Positions 1 to 15,330 of a stretch of 64,000 nt of DNA are shown here, in pieces. The notes under the pieces are model-generated. The model did no database searches. It was not told the origin of the DNA and worked only from the letters and a program-made list of their open reading frames with translations. Numbering within the stretch: position 1 is the stretch's first letter; each line of letters starts with the position of its first letter. A program made the translations under genes and the position numbers. The stretch comes from Punica granatum (taxonomy: Eukaryota; Streptophyta; Magnoliopsida; Myrtales; Lythraceae), in NCBI RefSeq assembly GCF_007655135.1, contig NC_045134.1, forward strand, positions 22,654,568-22,718,567, read 5' to 3'.

Positions 1-711
1 ATGGATAGAGCCATATGAAGAAAAGGCAATTCATGATAACTGATGCCTGTAGGGTGTAGAAAACGGAATTAAGGGCAAAGAAATATCTTAAGAGGGGTTT
101 AGCCACCACATAGAAATGGAACTGATGGTGGAGAAGAGACAATATAAGAGGTTGGGCAACCAGTTTTTTAAGTGAGAAACATTCCTGTGTATTGATTATG
201 TTTTTGGGGTTAAAGATGGGCATGCAACAAAACTTGATAAAACAGGTGATCAAGAACTTGTTAAGAGTTAGATCAGAAGGAAAAGCACGTGGGAAAAGAG
301 CGAGGGAAGACAGGTTGAAGGGCATCTGAAGGAATTGACTCTTTGGCAGTGTAGCGTCCAAAAACCACTTAATTGATGGAGTATGTTATAATCTGCTTTA
401 TAGGTGTAATGATTTACCCTTTGGTCTTTAGATGTCTCCATCTTCCCTATCTCTTCTTCACCGTTCTGCACAATCCTATTTGCTTCAATTGAGCTATTGA
501 GCCCTCATTAGGTCTGATTGAACTAATCAATTTTTTGCTTTATTAGTATTTTGCAGGTACATATATATATGATCTCTTCCTCATTACTTTTCCTCTCTCT
601 TCTTGGTTATTGACTATTAAACATCTTGTAGTCACTAAAGAAGTCTACTACATTAAAGTTTATAAAACGGGCCCCTGACTTTACCATCTGCTTTGTCTTT
701 CTTGGCCTTAG
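1..711. other. Intron or upstream sequence of the first gene; no exon called
   Basis: The stretch is AT-rich, with stops in every plus-strand frame and no convincing coding segment. It ends in a pyrimidine-rich tract and an AG (710-711) that reads as the splice acceptor of the exon starting at 712. It is therefore most simply the last intron, or intron plus earlier unrecognised sequence, of a gene whose start lies left of the window. Confidence 0.5.
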
Positions 712-1246
712 GGATGACATGTCCTTGCAGTACTCGCCCATGTCTGAGGACTCTGATGACTCCCGGTACTGTGAGACAGGACCTGCCTCTGAGAGCCTCC
801 CAACGAGCCCAGTCTCCTCTCCCCATAGAACGCAGAGACCATTGAGTGTCTTTCAATCAGTTCCCCCCACTACTGCATCATCCTCTACAAGTTCACAGTC
901 TCGCCAACGGGGCTCTGACTCCGAGGGTAGGTTCCCCTCCTCTCCCAGTGATATATGCCACTCAGCTGACCTCAGGAGAGCTGCCCTGCTTCGGTCGGTA
1001 CAGATGAGGACCCAGCCCTCAGCACCTTCAGCATATGACTTGCACTTTGGTTCAGTTCAGGAGTCAGTTTCCAATGTAGAAGCTGATGACCGGGGAGGCC
1101 TGTATATGAAGTCTCTAGGTGAGGAAAAGGACTATAGGGCAATGGATTATCCTTCAATCTTGGGTATGCCAGGGGAGGAGTTTAACCGAGAAAAGTCTTG
1201 CTTGGAGTCTGACATTAACAGTAAGAGGGATGAATCTCGGACTTAG
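712..1246 (+). CDS. 3'-terminal exon of an unrecognised serine-rich protein (partial)
   Basis: The reading frame is open from the acceptor AG at 710-711 to a TAG at 1244-1246, giving about 177 residues of C-terminal tail. The exon starts with one base completing a split codon, so upstream exons must exist outside or unrecognised in the window. The tail is low in hydrophobic residues and rich in Ser, Thr and Pro up to about residue 75. It then has a basic and leucine-rich stretch (ADLRRAALLRSVQMRTQ) that looks like a short amphipathic helix, and ends in a charged region. No membrane segment or catalytic motif is visible. I do not recognise the family. Base composition (GC-richer than its flanks) and the long open frame support it being real coding sequence. 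It converges on the PDI gene to its right. Confidence 0.65.
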
Positions 1247-3202
1247 CTAAAAGCTTTGAAAGCCAGCATAGCCTTGGAAATAACTATTGAAGTTGGTTTC
1301 TTTTGGATGATTTTAAGTTTGTGACCTCAAGTATCTCTGGCAAAGGAAGATACTATTGAGGAATGGTGGCATGGATGTGTCTGGTCACGAATTTCTCCCA
1401 GTAACGGTCATGGACAGCTGTATGATTGAAAAATTGGAAAAAGAAGCTGTTAAATCAAATGCATGAACTCATTGGGTTAGTTCATCTTGGGTGCTTTCAA
1501 GGATGCAGAGTTTCTTGACCGGTAGAGAAGTGGTCGTCTTTAGCTTTTCTGAAGTGATTACGGGATCCTCAATGTGCAAGTTGACACAAAGGTGCATCCC
1601 AAACGACCTGGTAGTGGCAGTGCTTGTGTTGATATAGTCTGTGGGTGATGAGACAGATTACTGGAAACAGAAAACCCTTCAATTTCGTACATGTTTGTGC
1701 AGAGTACAATATTAATAAGTCCTGACTAGACGAGGAACATCTGGTAAAATCTGCCGAACCCAGTATTTCTGAGAGTCAAGCTGCTTCTGGCAGACTCTCA
1801 GAGACAGTTCCTGCCATCAGGGACCATAAATCAAGGGTATAAGCTTGCTGGTGGATTGATATATTGAAGGATTCCTGCTGACTGTTTCGGTCCACATGGT
1901 GGAGGAGGCCATGGATCGGATTGCTCCCTAACCTGTTTCTTGTTCTTGTATGACGACGTGGCAAAGCTTATGATTCACAAACTCAACCCATCCTGTATAT
2001 TTCCCAACTCTTGTGGGGAAGATGGCCTTGTTGTAACATATATATGGATGTAATGGTCTTTGAATGCGAGTCGACATGATATGCAGATCATGTTATGCAT
2101 GTCCAATCCCAGCTCCTATGTACTTCAAATCTTTATTTCAGCACTGCCACACACGAAAACTGGGGCCGGATCATCGAAGAAGCTCTTCTAAGGCAGTTCT
2201 ACTTGCATCCAGAACCTGACCGGGCCAGCCAGCCAAGTCTTGGCGCCATGCTTACAAAATAGGTCGAATTTGCATGCTTCCCAGGGCCCCATTTTAGGCC
2301 ATCTTTTGTTCATGGAAAAAGAACGCTGGTTTAATATGGTAGAAGGCCTAAAGGAAATCCGATCTCAGGCCATTTTCGTTTTGAGCCATGTTCGTAATTT
2401 AAAAAAAAAAGAAAAAAAGAACACAGGTTTAATAGGCTAGAAGATCTAAAGGAAATCCGATCACCAGAGACAATCAGCAGGGAAGGCAGGTGATTGTGCA
2501 GCAAAGCTTGGTTTCTCCATATGCCATTCAATTATCCAGTTGGGATCACACAGAGTCCCACAACTTCCTATACCGAATTCTCAAGTTCCATGCTCTTCCC
2601 TAGAGCAGCATTTTAGTGACTTTGACGTTAAAATGAATCAGTCTCGTAAGATGATTGCAAAAGATCATACCCTTACAAAAATAGTCAATACTTTCATGAA
2701 AATCTGAAATTACCATAACTTCCAGTTGAGTCATATAGAATCTCATGACATCTAATTCTTTCTAAGGATGTCTGGAATTTCGTAAACTGCCGGGACAAGG
2801 AACTTTTATCAGCAAAAGTGGAAGTGGGTCGACTAGATGAGCTGTTGAAAATGTTGCTTTATAGGAACATGATGGGATGGAGTCGAGTCGAGGGGATGAA
2901 TCGTTACCATCCAATTACCGAACATCAACTAAGATTCCATAATCAACTTCAACCGTGTACATAAAGGATCAAATTAGAGGGCAAACCAAAAAGCACCAAC
3001 TCATTGCTACATATGATTCCGAAACAAGTCTACTTCTGCGCTCAGCAAAATGAAGTCTTACATGTAAAATGTCATTAAGGATATCCGAGAACCGAGCACT
3101 CTAAATCAATCAAGGGGGACGAAAACTAAGGCACGTCAAAAACTAAACCCTGCCAAAAGGGATTATGATTCCCGCCTTTTCCCGTTTATGTGATTCCTGC
3201 GA
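1247..3202. other. Intergenic region between two convergent genes
   Basis: No gene is seen here. The left part should contain the 3' UTR of the serine-rich gene and the right part the 3' UTR of the PDI gene. Short reading frames are present but lack motif, composition or splice support. A run of A followed by GAAAAAAAG lies near 2401. Confidence 0.5.
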
Positions 3203-6248
<3,046 letters not shown>

Positions 6249-6296
6249 TTCCGTCTATCTTCAGAGCTCGAAGAAGAATTGGGCGACTACACCGGG

Positions 6297-6319
6297 GAGA
6301 GAGAGAGAGATTTATATAT
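6297..6319 (-). promoter_or_regulatory. Putative TATA box and CT-rich leader of the PDI gene
   Basis: On the minus strand CATATATAAA (6320-6311) is followed by a CT dinucleotide run (GA on the plus strand, 6297-6310). It lies about 65 bases upstream of the PDI start codon. A TATA box plus a pyrimidine-rich short leader is typical of plant promoters. No ERSE (CCAAT-N9/10-CCACG) was found by eye in the 350 bases upstream. Transcription start is not known. Confidence 0.5.
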
Positions 6320-6898
6320 GCGCCGAGAGAAGGACAAGTCCTGCGTGGTGGGTTTAGCTGATGCAAGCAGCTGATATTATCATTGTAAAAAATGGGGGGA
6401 GTTTTATGGTGCAAGACCGCACAGGCTCTTCCCGTGGGCCTCCAACGAATCGAACCGTAGATTCCCTGCATACTTCGAGTCGTGAACCGAGCACATTCGA
6501 TGATTCTCAGCCTATTAGCTGAGAACGCCTCACAATCTCACCAAATAAATAACCATGAACGATTTGGTGGATGATCGTAGGGGATTTTATTGGGGGTTAG
6601 AACATGTACGCAGTTCGAGTTTAAAAAAGTGATTTTAGATGCTTCACTCGTTAATAAATTGTGAACATATTAGTAATTCGTTGCAACTCTCAAGTGTAAT
6701 GCCTCTCGCATTCATGCTCTAGAGGAAGAGGTTCGTTTGCATATGAAGAGAGATTGGCATATAAAGGATTGAGATATATGTACCGAGAGGACAACTCTTT
6801 TACTGATTGGTTAGCTAAGAACTCGTCGAAATTCTCGTCAGACATAAATTTTAAGATTCACCGATTGCTTTGAAAGTCCTCTAGTTTGGCGATATTTA
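6320..6898. other. Upstream flank of the PDI gene
   Basis: Promoter-side intergenic DNA, moderately AT-rich. No other gene or repeat was recognised. Confidence 0.4.
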
Positions 6899-7130
6899 GG
6901 TTGCGTTTGGTTTCATAGTAGGATTTTAAAATCAGATTTTGATTTTGATTTTGAGTGGTATAAATGGGACCCACCCTTTGATTTTGTATGAGTTATGTTG
7001 TTTTGTTGTGGGAAAATTTGATATAAATGGGACCCACTCTTTGATTTTGTATGAGTTATTTTGTTTTGTAGTGAGTAAAATTAAGTTAGAATTGTAATTC
7101 TAAAATAGAATCGCGAAACCAAACAGGCCC
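6899..7130. mobile_element. Harbinger/Tourist-like MITE (232 bp) with TTA target duplication
   Basis: The left end reads GGTTGCGTTTGGTTTC and the right end, reverse-complemented, GGGCCTGTTTGGTTTC, an imperfect terminal inverted repeat. TTA flanks both sides (6896-6898 and 7131-7133), the three-base duplication typical of PIF/Harbinger elements. It is non-coding, with an internal near-duplication of about 60 bases (ATGGGACCCAC...TATGAGTTAT at about 6965 and 7028). A truncated relative lies at 32117-32230. Confidence 0.65.
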
Positions 7131-8200
7131 TTATTCTATCCATTTGACTCAAGCACTCTTTATTTCATATCTTTCTTTAATTGAGCACACTATTTTTTCC
7201 TAAATAAATGACGAAAATTTTGAGTTATTATAGATGAAGCTAATTATACCAAATAAAAGTAATGCTGTCACATGTTATGCTAACAAGTAGGACATTATCT
7301 CAACCAATGTGTAAGGTAATCAAATTCAAGCCTCGTGAATGAAACGGAGATATATGTACCTAACGTTTTGAGGTGGTCTTACTGTGGTCGTATCCGCAGC
7401 TGATCACACGCAATGCATTTTGACGTGCAATTGATGATGTGGCGGGCTGTGAGAGGACGGGACATGCAGTAGATTTGACTTTCAAATGAAACTTGGAAAA
7501 CACATAAAGCCATGTTTTGTTGAGGAAAGTAAGACTTAAGCCCGCAATGGGTTCACGGGCTTAAGCCCATTTTCAGCAAATTTCCGGCCCAAAGTTCACA
7601 TTACACTCGACCTTCCTAAGGCTGAGCATTTTTCTTTTTTGGCCTTCTTTTTGGCGCTTAAGGTTGAGCATGAGCATTACATAGTAATATTCAATAAGAA
7701 TGCATATAAATCGTAAATTGAGTACACAATGATTCCACATATTCCCACTTACTAATATTTTCGATAGGTTGTTACCAATACTCGTTGAATATTTTGGTCT
7801 CTAAGGTCATAGGCTAATTCAAATGACACCGACCTATAATCTTGGTCGCGACCCCAAATAGCAGTTTACTCTTAACTTCTGCATTCATGTACGCTGTTGC
7901 GCGCTCTCCATCGAGAAGGGACCAAGCAATCGAAGAAGCTTATCGGAGAAATTCTAAATATATAGAAAATTTTAACCTAGTGACTAATAGATTAGTAAAT
8001 TCTAATGAACCAACATGAGTTGGTTCAAATGGTTCAACGTTTCTTTATGTTAAGTAAAGTTTCGAATTTGAGCCTTGTAAATGAAAAAAAAATACGCTTG
8101 AAAAGTTTTATCCCTTAATGGACCGACTCAGCTCAACTGAATTAGTCGAAACCCATTGAGTTTCCAGATATCTAGATACACATCGAAAAAATATATATAA
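7131..8200. other. AT-rich intergenic DNA
   Basis: No gene seen. It includes a phrase at about 8010-8100 (GGTTCAAATGGTTCAAC...) of the kind common in degraded non-coding repeats of plants, with no boundaries that can be defended. Confidence 0.4.
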
Positions 8201-8851
8201 GGGTAAATTACATTCGCCTCTCTTGAAATATTACTAAATGACAAATCTACCACATTTTTCACAAAAGAATGACACTCAACCCCATTCTAGATAAGAAATT
8301 GACACTCTACTCCAATGGCTATCTTGACTTCATATAAAAAAAATTATCTTTTGGCCCTCGTTCTTTAATCCTTTCTTCAATTTTATAACATTCCATTTCT
8401 TTCCTCAATATTTTCTTCAAAATGTCACGGTTAGTCTACTTTGGTACCCTGTTTGACTTTCCATTAAATATATTACATGAAAATTATTCCCAAATGAAAA
8501 TAAATGTTAAAATTAAAGAAAACTAAAAATATAAAAACAACTTCAGGTATTTTAATGAGGTTTATAACGCTTATTAAGCCCTTTAATTATTTGGGGCGAG
8601 GTATAGCTTCGGGAGGCTCCTCCCTTAACATCGATATTCAAAAATAGGACCTCTAAAATCATTTCTTAATGATAGGGGCCTCTTGCAACAGCAATACCAC
8701 CCAAGGTTATTATTGCCAAAATATTGCGTACAACTTTCACAAAGGTGATAGTGGCTTCTTGGAACCACAAATTTTCTTTATAATTTGCTAATATATAATT
8801 TTTTTAAAGAACAATAATATAAGTTTTAAAAAATAAAAATAAAAAACAATG

Positions 8852-8856
8852 AATGA
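8852..8856. repeat. Target-site duplication AATGA, left copy
   Basis: AATGA immediately precedes the left LTR and is repeated exactly at 31234-31238 after the right LTR, as expected for integrase-mediated insertion. Confidence 0.85.
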
Positions 8857-11800
8857 TGTATGGACCCGAATGTGGACTCTCGTCGGGCCCGCATTGCGCG
8901 CTTTTGGATTGCGTGGCTTGGGGGTGTCCACCTTCCCGTGGGGACGCGTGACGGACACGCGTGAGAGAAGGAGTCGCCACTTATCATTTTACGACCCGAA
9001 GGTCGAGGGCGGATAAGTTACCCTGGGTCTAAGGGTATGGAACACCTAGTTTGTCGTTAAGGCATTGATCTGGGCGGAACCGGAAAATCCGTGTTCGGTG
9101 GTTCATGTTACGTGCGGGCCTATATCCCGCACGCCCTTTCGGTACTCTGGTTTGCTAGGCTTGCATGTTTTATGATTTACCGCATGAATTAAGCTGCACT
9201 CGGCTCGCATGTTTTGACACCGGAGATTCGGTGAACCAAACGATGTCGGTTGAGAAGCCGAGAGAGAAGTAAGCCCGTATGTCGGGGAGTTGGTTCACAA
9301 TCTTGCGTTACAGTTCATCGAACCATGGAGGTTGAATCTCTGCGTGAACCAGAACCGCGAGTTCTTGGATTTACTTGTATCTGAGCAAGCATTAGACCGA
9401 TTCGATTAATTCGACTCTCGGACCGTTCGCTCACCGACTGGAATTCTTACAGAATAAATGTACAAAATAAAATCCTTACAATGCTCTCGAAAACAATAAA
9501 TACAAATTAAAAAAGGGTCGAATTCCAGTCGTTTCGCGATCGGTTATTATTCCACTCTAACTCACCGTGAGTTTAGGGAAAAGACCGAAGAACTGAAATT
9601 CAATGCACGCTCTCACTGAATAGGGCGTTGGACTATGTGAGTGTTGATTAGGGTGTTGGACCCTATGATCGATGATTAGGGCGTTGAACCCTAATATTAT
9701 TCGGCCTAGGGATCAGGCTCGACCCGCATGGCAAACAGGTGCGGAAAGATAACACGCAACATGTTAATAACAGACAAAGTGTTTGTTATTGTCGTGTTTA
9801 CGTGAATTAACAGATTATTAACCCAGGGGTATTTTTGCAAGCAAATGCCATATGCTAAACAATTAAACATGTGCCAATGTTTTAGCATTCGGCTTTGTTT
9901 TGAGAACTTGACAAAGAGAGTCAAATTTCAGGCGTGTGGATTGCTTTTACAGTTGTTTTGTATTGTGACACTGAATTACCACTGAATTAACCAAACTCAT
10001 GTTTTGACTCAAGATTTGGAATCTGGAATTACTCCTAACCATCATCTAGTGTTTGGTTAGGTCGAGTGAAAGGTTAATCAACATTTTTGTATGTTTTCTG
10101 ACAGAGATAACCGTTCTAGTTACCCGAGTCTATGTTAGGATGACAGAAACTCATCAGTTAGATGAGAAAAAGGCTATGCAGATGAACCTGCACCTGAACA
10201 GATAGCCCGTTCTTATCCCGTACTGTAGTGTTTCTGTCATGCTAGCCCTGAGAATGTCGCTGAATTGTGAAAAGACGATTTTGCCCTTTTTTTTAAAATT
10301 GTTTTCAGCAAAGGGGAAACATCGCAGTGCGGGCCACCTCGGTCTGTAGCCAGTGTTGACCAATTCCCTGGATCTTCCAGGGTTGTGCAAGAACCCCGAA
10401 AAAGCCAAAGAACCGGTCGATCTGCCCGGAAGTGATCTAGAAAGATCTTCTGTATCCTACCTAAGTTACTTGGAATCGGGTAAAAACTCAAGTTGAGACA
10501 CAAAAGCCCTTTTCAGACGTCCATGCTACATCGGACCGCGCGTTTCGGGTTTTGAAATTGATAAGTTTGAAAAGAGCATCAACGTCATTTGACAACTCAT
10601 CGACACTAGTTATCAGTTTATGGCCAATTCGTGTAAACTTTATCAGTGTGAAGTGGGTTTAATCATGTGATCGTCCCGACTAACCCGTTTGTGGAATTAA
10701 TGCTTAAGGGTATTGCCGAATGCATTAATTATGAAAACAATTCATGATTCGACGACCAAAATGAATCCATAATGATCAAGGATAATTCGGTTGAATAACC
10801 GACAATATCCTTATAACCGAATGGATCCAAATGAGTCCTCGATACATGAATCCATGCACGTTTATTTTAAAAGAGTCTTTAAACGATACTTTAACATAGG
10901 AATCGTAAAGACATTGAAGTTAAAAGATTCACACCATCCGATAAACGAATTAAACTTGAGATAAGGAAATCATTCCTGACCCAAGGAAGGCCAAGAAGCC
11001 CTCGGCTTCATCCCATGAAAGGTGGCCGAAGGTTCTCATGGCTCTATCCGAGTCACAAATGATTTCCTAGTCGTGGTTTAATTATTTTTCGCATGCTCAA
11101 ACATCAACCGCGATAAATAACACTCCTTTTTAACAAAAAGCCGGTGTTATCACGATTTGTTTAGCTCATTTAAACATACAAACAATCACAAACGTGTTAG
11201 TTAAGGAAAGGATAAAATAACACCGGCTTCATGCGTGCAATAACGATAAAACAAGCTCGGAAACTAACTTGGATCGGCCGAGGAGACCGATCTTAACCCG
11301 AAAAGAGCAATTTAAGTCTCAACCCTCTCATTTAGAGACTTGGCCGAGAGTTAGTTTGCCATAGTCGGGTCAGGATAGTCTTCTTTACGACGATCCAAGC
11401 CCTTTTCCGACATGCTAGCAAGTCATGAGGTAGTGCACATGCATAATATAACATAAAATTGCATAAAAATTGAATCTTGCAAGTTAAACATGAATGAAAC
11501 ACCATAATACTCCATAGCCATGCAAAAATATGAAAAGCCCTAACTCCTCTAGGTCGAGAATGTTTTACCTAGCCTCGGGATACGAGGAAAGAGTCGGGGA
11601 AGTGTTTGAGAGTCGGGTGACCCGGTGGAACCCTTGAAATAGTGTTCGGGTGCAAGGGTGAGCGTGCACGAGCACAGTCAGGCACGGTGACGGGCGTCGG
11701 GCACGATGACGGGCGTCGGGCACGGTGGCAGGCGCTGGTGATGGTGACAGGCGCGGGTGGCACTAGTGACGGGCGCGGGCGACGCTGGTGACGGGCACTG

Positions 11801-14395
11801 GTGATGCGCGCGGGTGCTGGTGACGGGCACGGGCGTGCTCGATGACAGACGCTGAGGTGCACAGTGACGGGCGTTGGTGACGCGCGCGGGTGACTGGCAC
11901 GGGCGTGCTCGATGACGGACGCCGGGGTGCTCGGTGACGGGCGCTGGTGACGCGTGCGGGTGACTGGCACGGGCGTGCTCGATGACGGACGCCTGGGCGC
12001 TCGGTGACGGGCGTTGGTGACGCGCGCGGGTGACTGGCACGGGAGTGCTCGATGACGGACGCCGGGGTGCTCGGTGACGGGCGTTGGTGACGCGCGCGGG
12101 TGACTGGCACGGGCGTGCTCGATGACGGACGCCTGGGCGCTCGGTGACGGGCGTTGGTGACGCACGCGGGTGACTGGCACGGGCGTGCTCGATGACGGAC
12201 GCGGGGGTGCTCGGTGACGGGCGCTGGTGACGCGCGCGGGTGACTGGCACGGGCGTGCTCGATGACGGACGCTGGGGTGCTCAGTGACGGGCGCTGGTGA
12301 CGCGCGCGGGTGACTGGCACGGGCGTGCTCGATGACGGACGCTGGGATGCTCGGTGACGCGCGCGGGTGACTGGCACGGGCGTGCTCGATGACGGACGCT
12401 GGGGTGCTCGGTGACGGGCGCTGGTGGCCCTGGTGACGCTGGTGACGCGTCACTGTTCACCCAAAAGCTCCAACTTCACCCGAAATGATTAAAACGACCC
12501 AAAACGATCAGCAAAAGATTTCAAACTAAAAAACTGGGTTCAAAAATGGAATCCTTGGGTCCGAAACACGTCGTCCATGAAGTTTGAGGAATTTTGGATA
12601 TAAGTCGGAATAGTGCCCGCTATGGATCCCGACCTAAACTCTAAGGATATTTGGCTTGGTTTTCGGTTTTCATCAAGTTATTTGCTTGCTGCTGGTTCCT
12701 AAGAAGTTGAGAGCATTTTCTAGAGGGAGAAACTAGCAAGATCATGTGTGCTTCATGAATGATTAACTTAATGACAAGTATGCCATATATATGTGAAGCT
12801 AATGAGCAATTAAGCAAAACAAAGCACCATTAAGGGCCTCATTAGCAAAAGTCGGTTGCCCTAATGGAGATGAGGATGAATGTCCTCCATGTATCTTGAT
12901 GAGGAAGAGCCAAGAAGCATTAATGGAGGTGGAGTTAATGGCTTGAGTGTTGACTAGAAAGACCAAAGATATTTTGGGCTAGGTGAGGGCAAGAGAGGAA
13001 GAGGAAAAGGCCGAAAGTTTGGGGGCAAAGGGCGGTTGCCCTTGGGCAGCTCGTGGGTCCCACGGCTCGTGAGGAGAAACCGGGAAAAGACTCGGGTCTC
13101 GATTGGTTGCGTATTCGAAGTTCGTGGTTCGAATTGAACGTCGAATTGTCGATATACGCGTGAAAACGGAGTTAATGAGCCCGAGATTGACATTTTTCAT
13201 GGAGAAATATCCCGGATGTGTGCGAGGCTCGGAAGCCGGTTTTGCTCATTGCAGATGACCAGAGCGAAGTTGTCCGCTTCTGAAAGCATATCTTGTGTAT
13301 GCATCTCACGTTGGTCATTTTGACATAAATTGTCAAACAACGTGAACAATTATCCCTTAAGCCGGTAATGCTAACGTGAGGCCGGAGACGTCCTAGGAGG
13401 CCGAAACTGGATTTCTCAGGATGATTTCTGAGTTGCTTGGGCACTTCGGAGATTACTGTAATCTCCGTTTGTCGAGATCAAACCTCCAAGGACTTGAAAA
13501 GTGTATCTGAGACCTCTAAAGCACTGCTCGGAAGGTCTAGATGAGTCGTGTGATTTATTCCGACGATTCCACATTGAGCCTTGAGAAGGCTAGCATTGTG
13601 TAACGTAAGCATTTGGCGTCAAGTTTCCTCAAAGAGGACCTCCGGATATAGATTTGCACTGAAAATGGCCATTTCCGCTCCTTGGAGGTTACTCGGGAAA
13701 CTGAAAAGGGTTTTGCTGTCTGTTTTGCCCAATTGTGAATGTCTGCTAGAGTTTTCCGGGCAATGCGGTATGAACTTCGTTTGCCGTAATTCCATCAGAC
13801 CATTCTCCGACTATGTTCTTCTGAAGAGGGGTATGCTTGTTTTACCGTTCGGAAGTCATTTGAAGTGTCTGTGTGACTTCCAAGAGACAATCTGAAGCAT
13901 TGTTCATGCTCTGTGTGCTGATGGGGCATGGCCGCGTCTGATGTTTGGAATTAACTTTTCTCCAGGAAACCGACATTTTTGGACTTCCACTGAAAAGTTG
14001 TCTGTATACAGAAAGTTGTTCTGTATAGAACAGATGATTTGCGAAATGCGTTTGGGGACACTTTTCATCTATTTGGCATCGATGTGGATTTTTGAAGTCC
14101 AATGTTGGCTATTTTCCGACGACTGAGCGAACTATCGAAAAATAGTATCGTCCGTGTGATATATTGAAAATGCCGGTTTTGGACATTGTTGAGCTCTCTG
14201 GTCGCTCTGTTACCTTTTGGTAACCTCTGGAGTCCTTCTGTCACATCCATGGGTCATTTGCTCAATTTTGCCGACTTGAGGATGAATAGTGATTTCTTGC
14301 TCTGCCGAGCTGTTTTCTGTATTCTGCTCAAGTTGTGGTTTGGATCATTGATGATATCCTTGTTTGGAATGGTGAGCCAAAATGGGGTGCTGACA
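8857..14395 (-). repeat. 3' LTR of the Tat/Ogre element (5.5 kb)
   Basis: It begins TGTATGGACC and ends GGTGCTGACA on the plus strand, and matches 26066-31233 along its length. It is longer than its partner mainly because the internal 70 bp minisatellite has more copies. The reading frames inside it are not conserved as proteins. Confidence 0.93.
11640..12450. repeat. GC-rich 70 bp minisatellite inside the 3' LTR (about 8 units)
   Basis: The anchor TGACTGGCAC recurs at 11891, 11961, 12031, 12101, 12171, 12241 and 12311, exactly 70 bases apart, then at 12367 (a unit shortened by 14). Each unit contains CGGGCGTGCTCGATGACGGA. More degenerate GACGGGCG-type repeats extend left to about 11640. The minus strand is free of stops in all three frames through the array, because 70 is not a multiple of three and the unit lacks stops; the long frames are therefore a composition effect. 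Confidence 0.92.
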
Positions 14396-14409
14396 GCTTG
14401 CCCCTCTTT
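14396..14409 (-). other. Polypurine tract of the Tat/Ogre element
   Basis: On the minus strand AAAGAGGGGCAAGC directly precedes the 3' LTR start TGTCAGCACC. This is the expected plus-strand priming site. Confidence 0.75.
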
Positions 14410-14608
14410 GACTGCTTGCTCGGGTAGAGGATGCAGCCAAAGATTTCAAAAGCACCCCAGTTTAATAGCAACGATCAAGGTGGAGTTTCCTATATGGCCC
14501 TCTCTTTCTTGCTTTGGATATGTGGGATGTTGTACCTAATAAAAAAGAAAATATAGTGAGATGAGCACAATAGACTTGTAGAGTCCGGAATAGAGCTAAA
14601 ACAGGCAA

Positions 14609-14720
14609 TTAAAGTCGGGACTGACCCGACGGGGACTGACCCCAGTGCAGCAAATAAAGTCGGGATTGACCCGAAGGGGATTGACCCCGGTAAAGTCGGG
14701 ATTGACCCGAAGGGTTTGCA
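14609..14720. repeat. Short direct repeats in the 3' non-coding part of the element
   Basis: The phrase GTCGGGA(C/T)TGACCCGA(C/A)GGGGA(C/T)TGACCCC occurs twice, with a third partial copy (GTCGGGATTGACCCGAAGGG), between 14613 and 14715. Confidence 0.7.
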
Positions 14721-14824
14721 ATATGCACGGGGCGCATACCGAATGAACTGCATGGTTCAAAGGCGCCTACCCAGCGGACTTGCGGGATGCACGAGCGCTT
14801 GCTCGGCGGGTTTGCAAGGTGCAC

Positions 14825-15330
14825 TGCGTTCCTGAGAAGGTGCACGCCAATTAAAGTGCATTGCGGAAATAAATGTGCACTGCGATCCTGAGAAGGTGCA
14901 CGCCAATTTAAAGTGCATTGCGGAAATAAATGTGTACTGCGATCCTGAGAAGGTGCACGCCAATTAAAGTTCATTGCGGAAATAAAGGCGCACTGCGATC
15001 CTGAGAAGGTGCACGCCAATTAAAGTGCATTGCAGAAATAAAGGCGCACTGCGATCCTGAGAAGGTGCACGCCAATGAAAGTGCATTGCGGAAATAAAGG
15101 CGCACTGCGATCCTGAGAAGGTGCACGCCAATGAAAGTGCATTGCGGAAATAAAGGCGCACTGCGATCCTGAGAAGGTGCACGCCAATGAAAGTGCATTG
15201 CGGAAATAAAGGCGCACTGCGATCCTGAGAAGGTGCACGCCAATGAAAGTGCATTGCGGAAATAAAGGCGCACTGCGATCCTGAGAAGGTGCATGCCAAT
15301 GAAAATGCATTGCAGGAATAAAGGCGTGAA
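14825..15330. repeat. 56 bp tandem repeat, about 9 units, 3' non-coding region of the element
   Basis: TGCGATCCTGAG (first unit TGCGTTCCTGAG) starts at 14825, 14881, 14938, 14994, 15050, 15106, 15162, 15218 and 15274. The five units from 15050 on are almost identical, the outer ones more diverged, as in an array growing from inside. Each unit includes AAGGTGCACGCCAAT. It lies between integrase and the polypurine tract; open frames across it have no known domain. Confidence 0.92.

Noticed and set aside
9706..10503. Frames of 70-90 codons within the large LTR, repeated at 26916-27699
   Set aside because: They occur in both LTR copies simply because the LTR is duplicated; no domain, and differences do not respect codons.
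11569..12453. Long Arg/Pro/Ser-rich reading frames (up to 294 codons) on the minus strand
   Set aside because: They are produced by a stop-free 70 bp tandem repeat inside an LTR and are equally open in three frames.
12954..13895. Frames around 80-104 codons in the 3' half of the large LTR
   Set aside because: LTR sequence; the diverged relative at 46973-51596 does not keep these frames.
14825..15330. Possible CRISPR-like array
   Set aside because: Units are contiguous with no unique spacers, and the setting is a plant retrotransposon.
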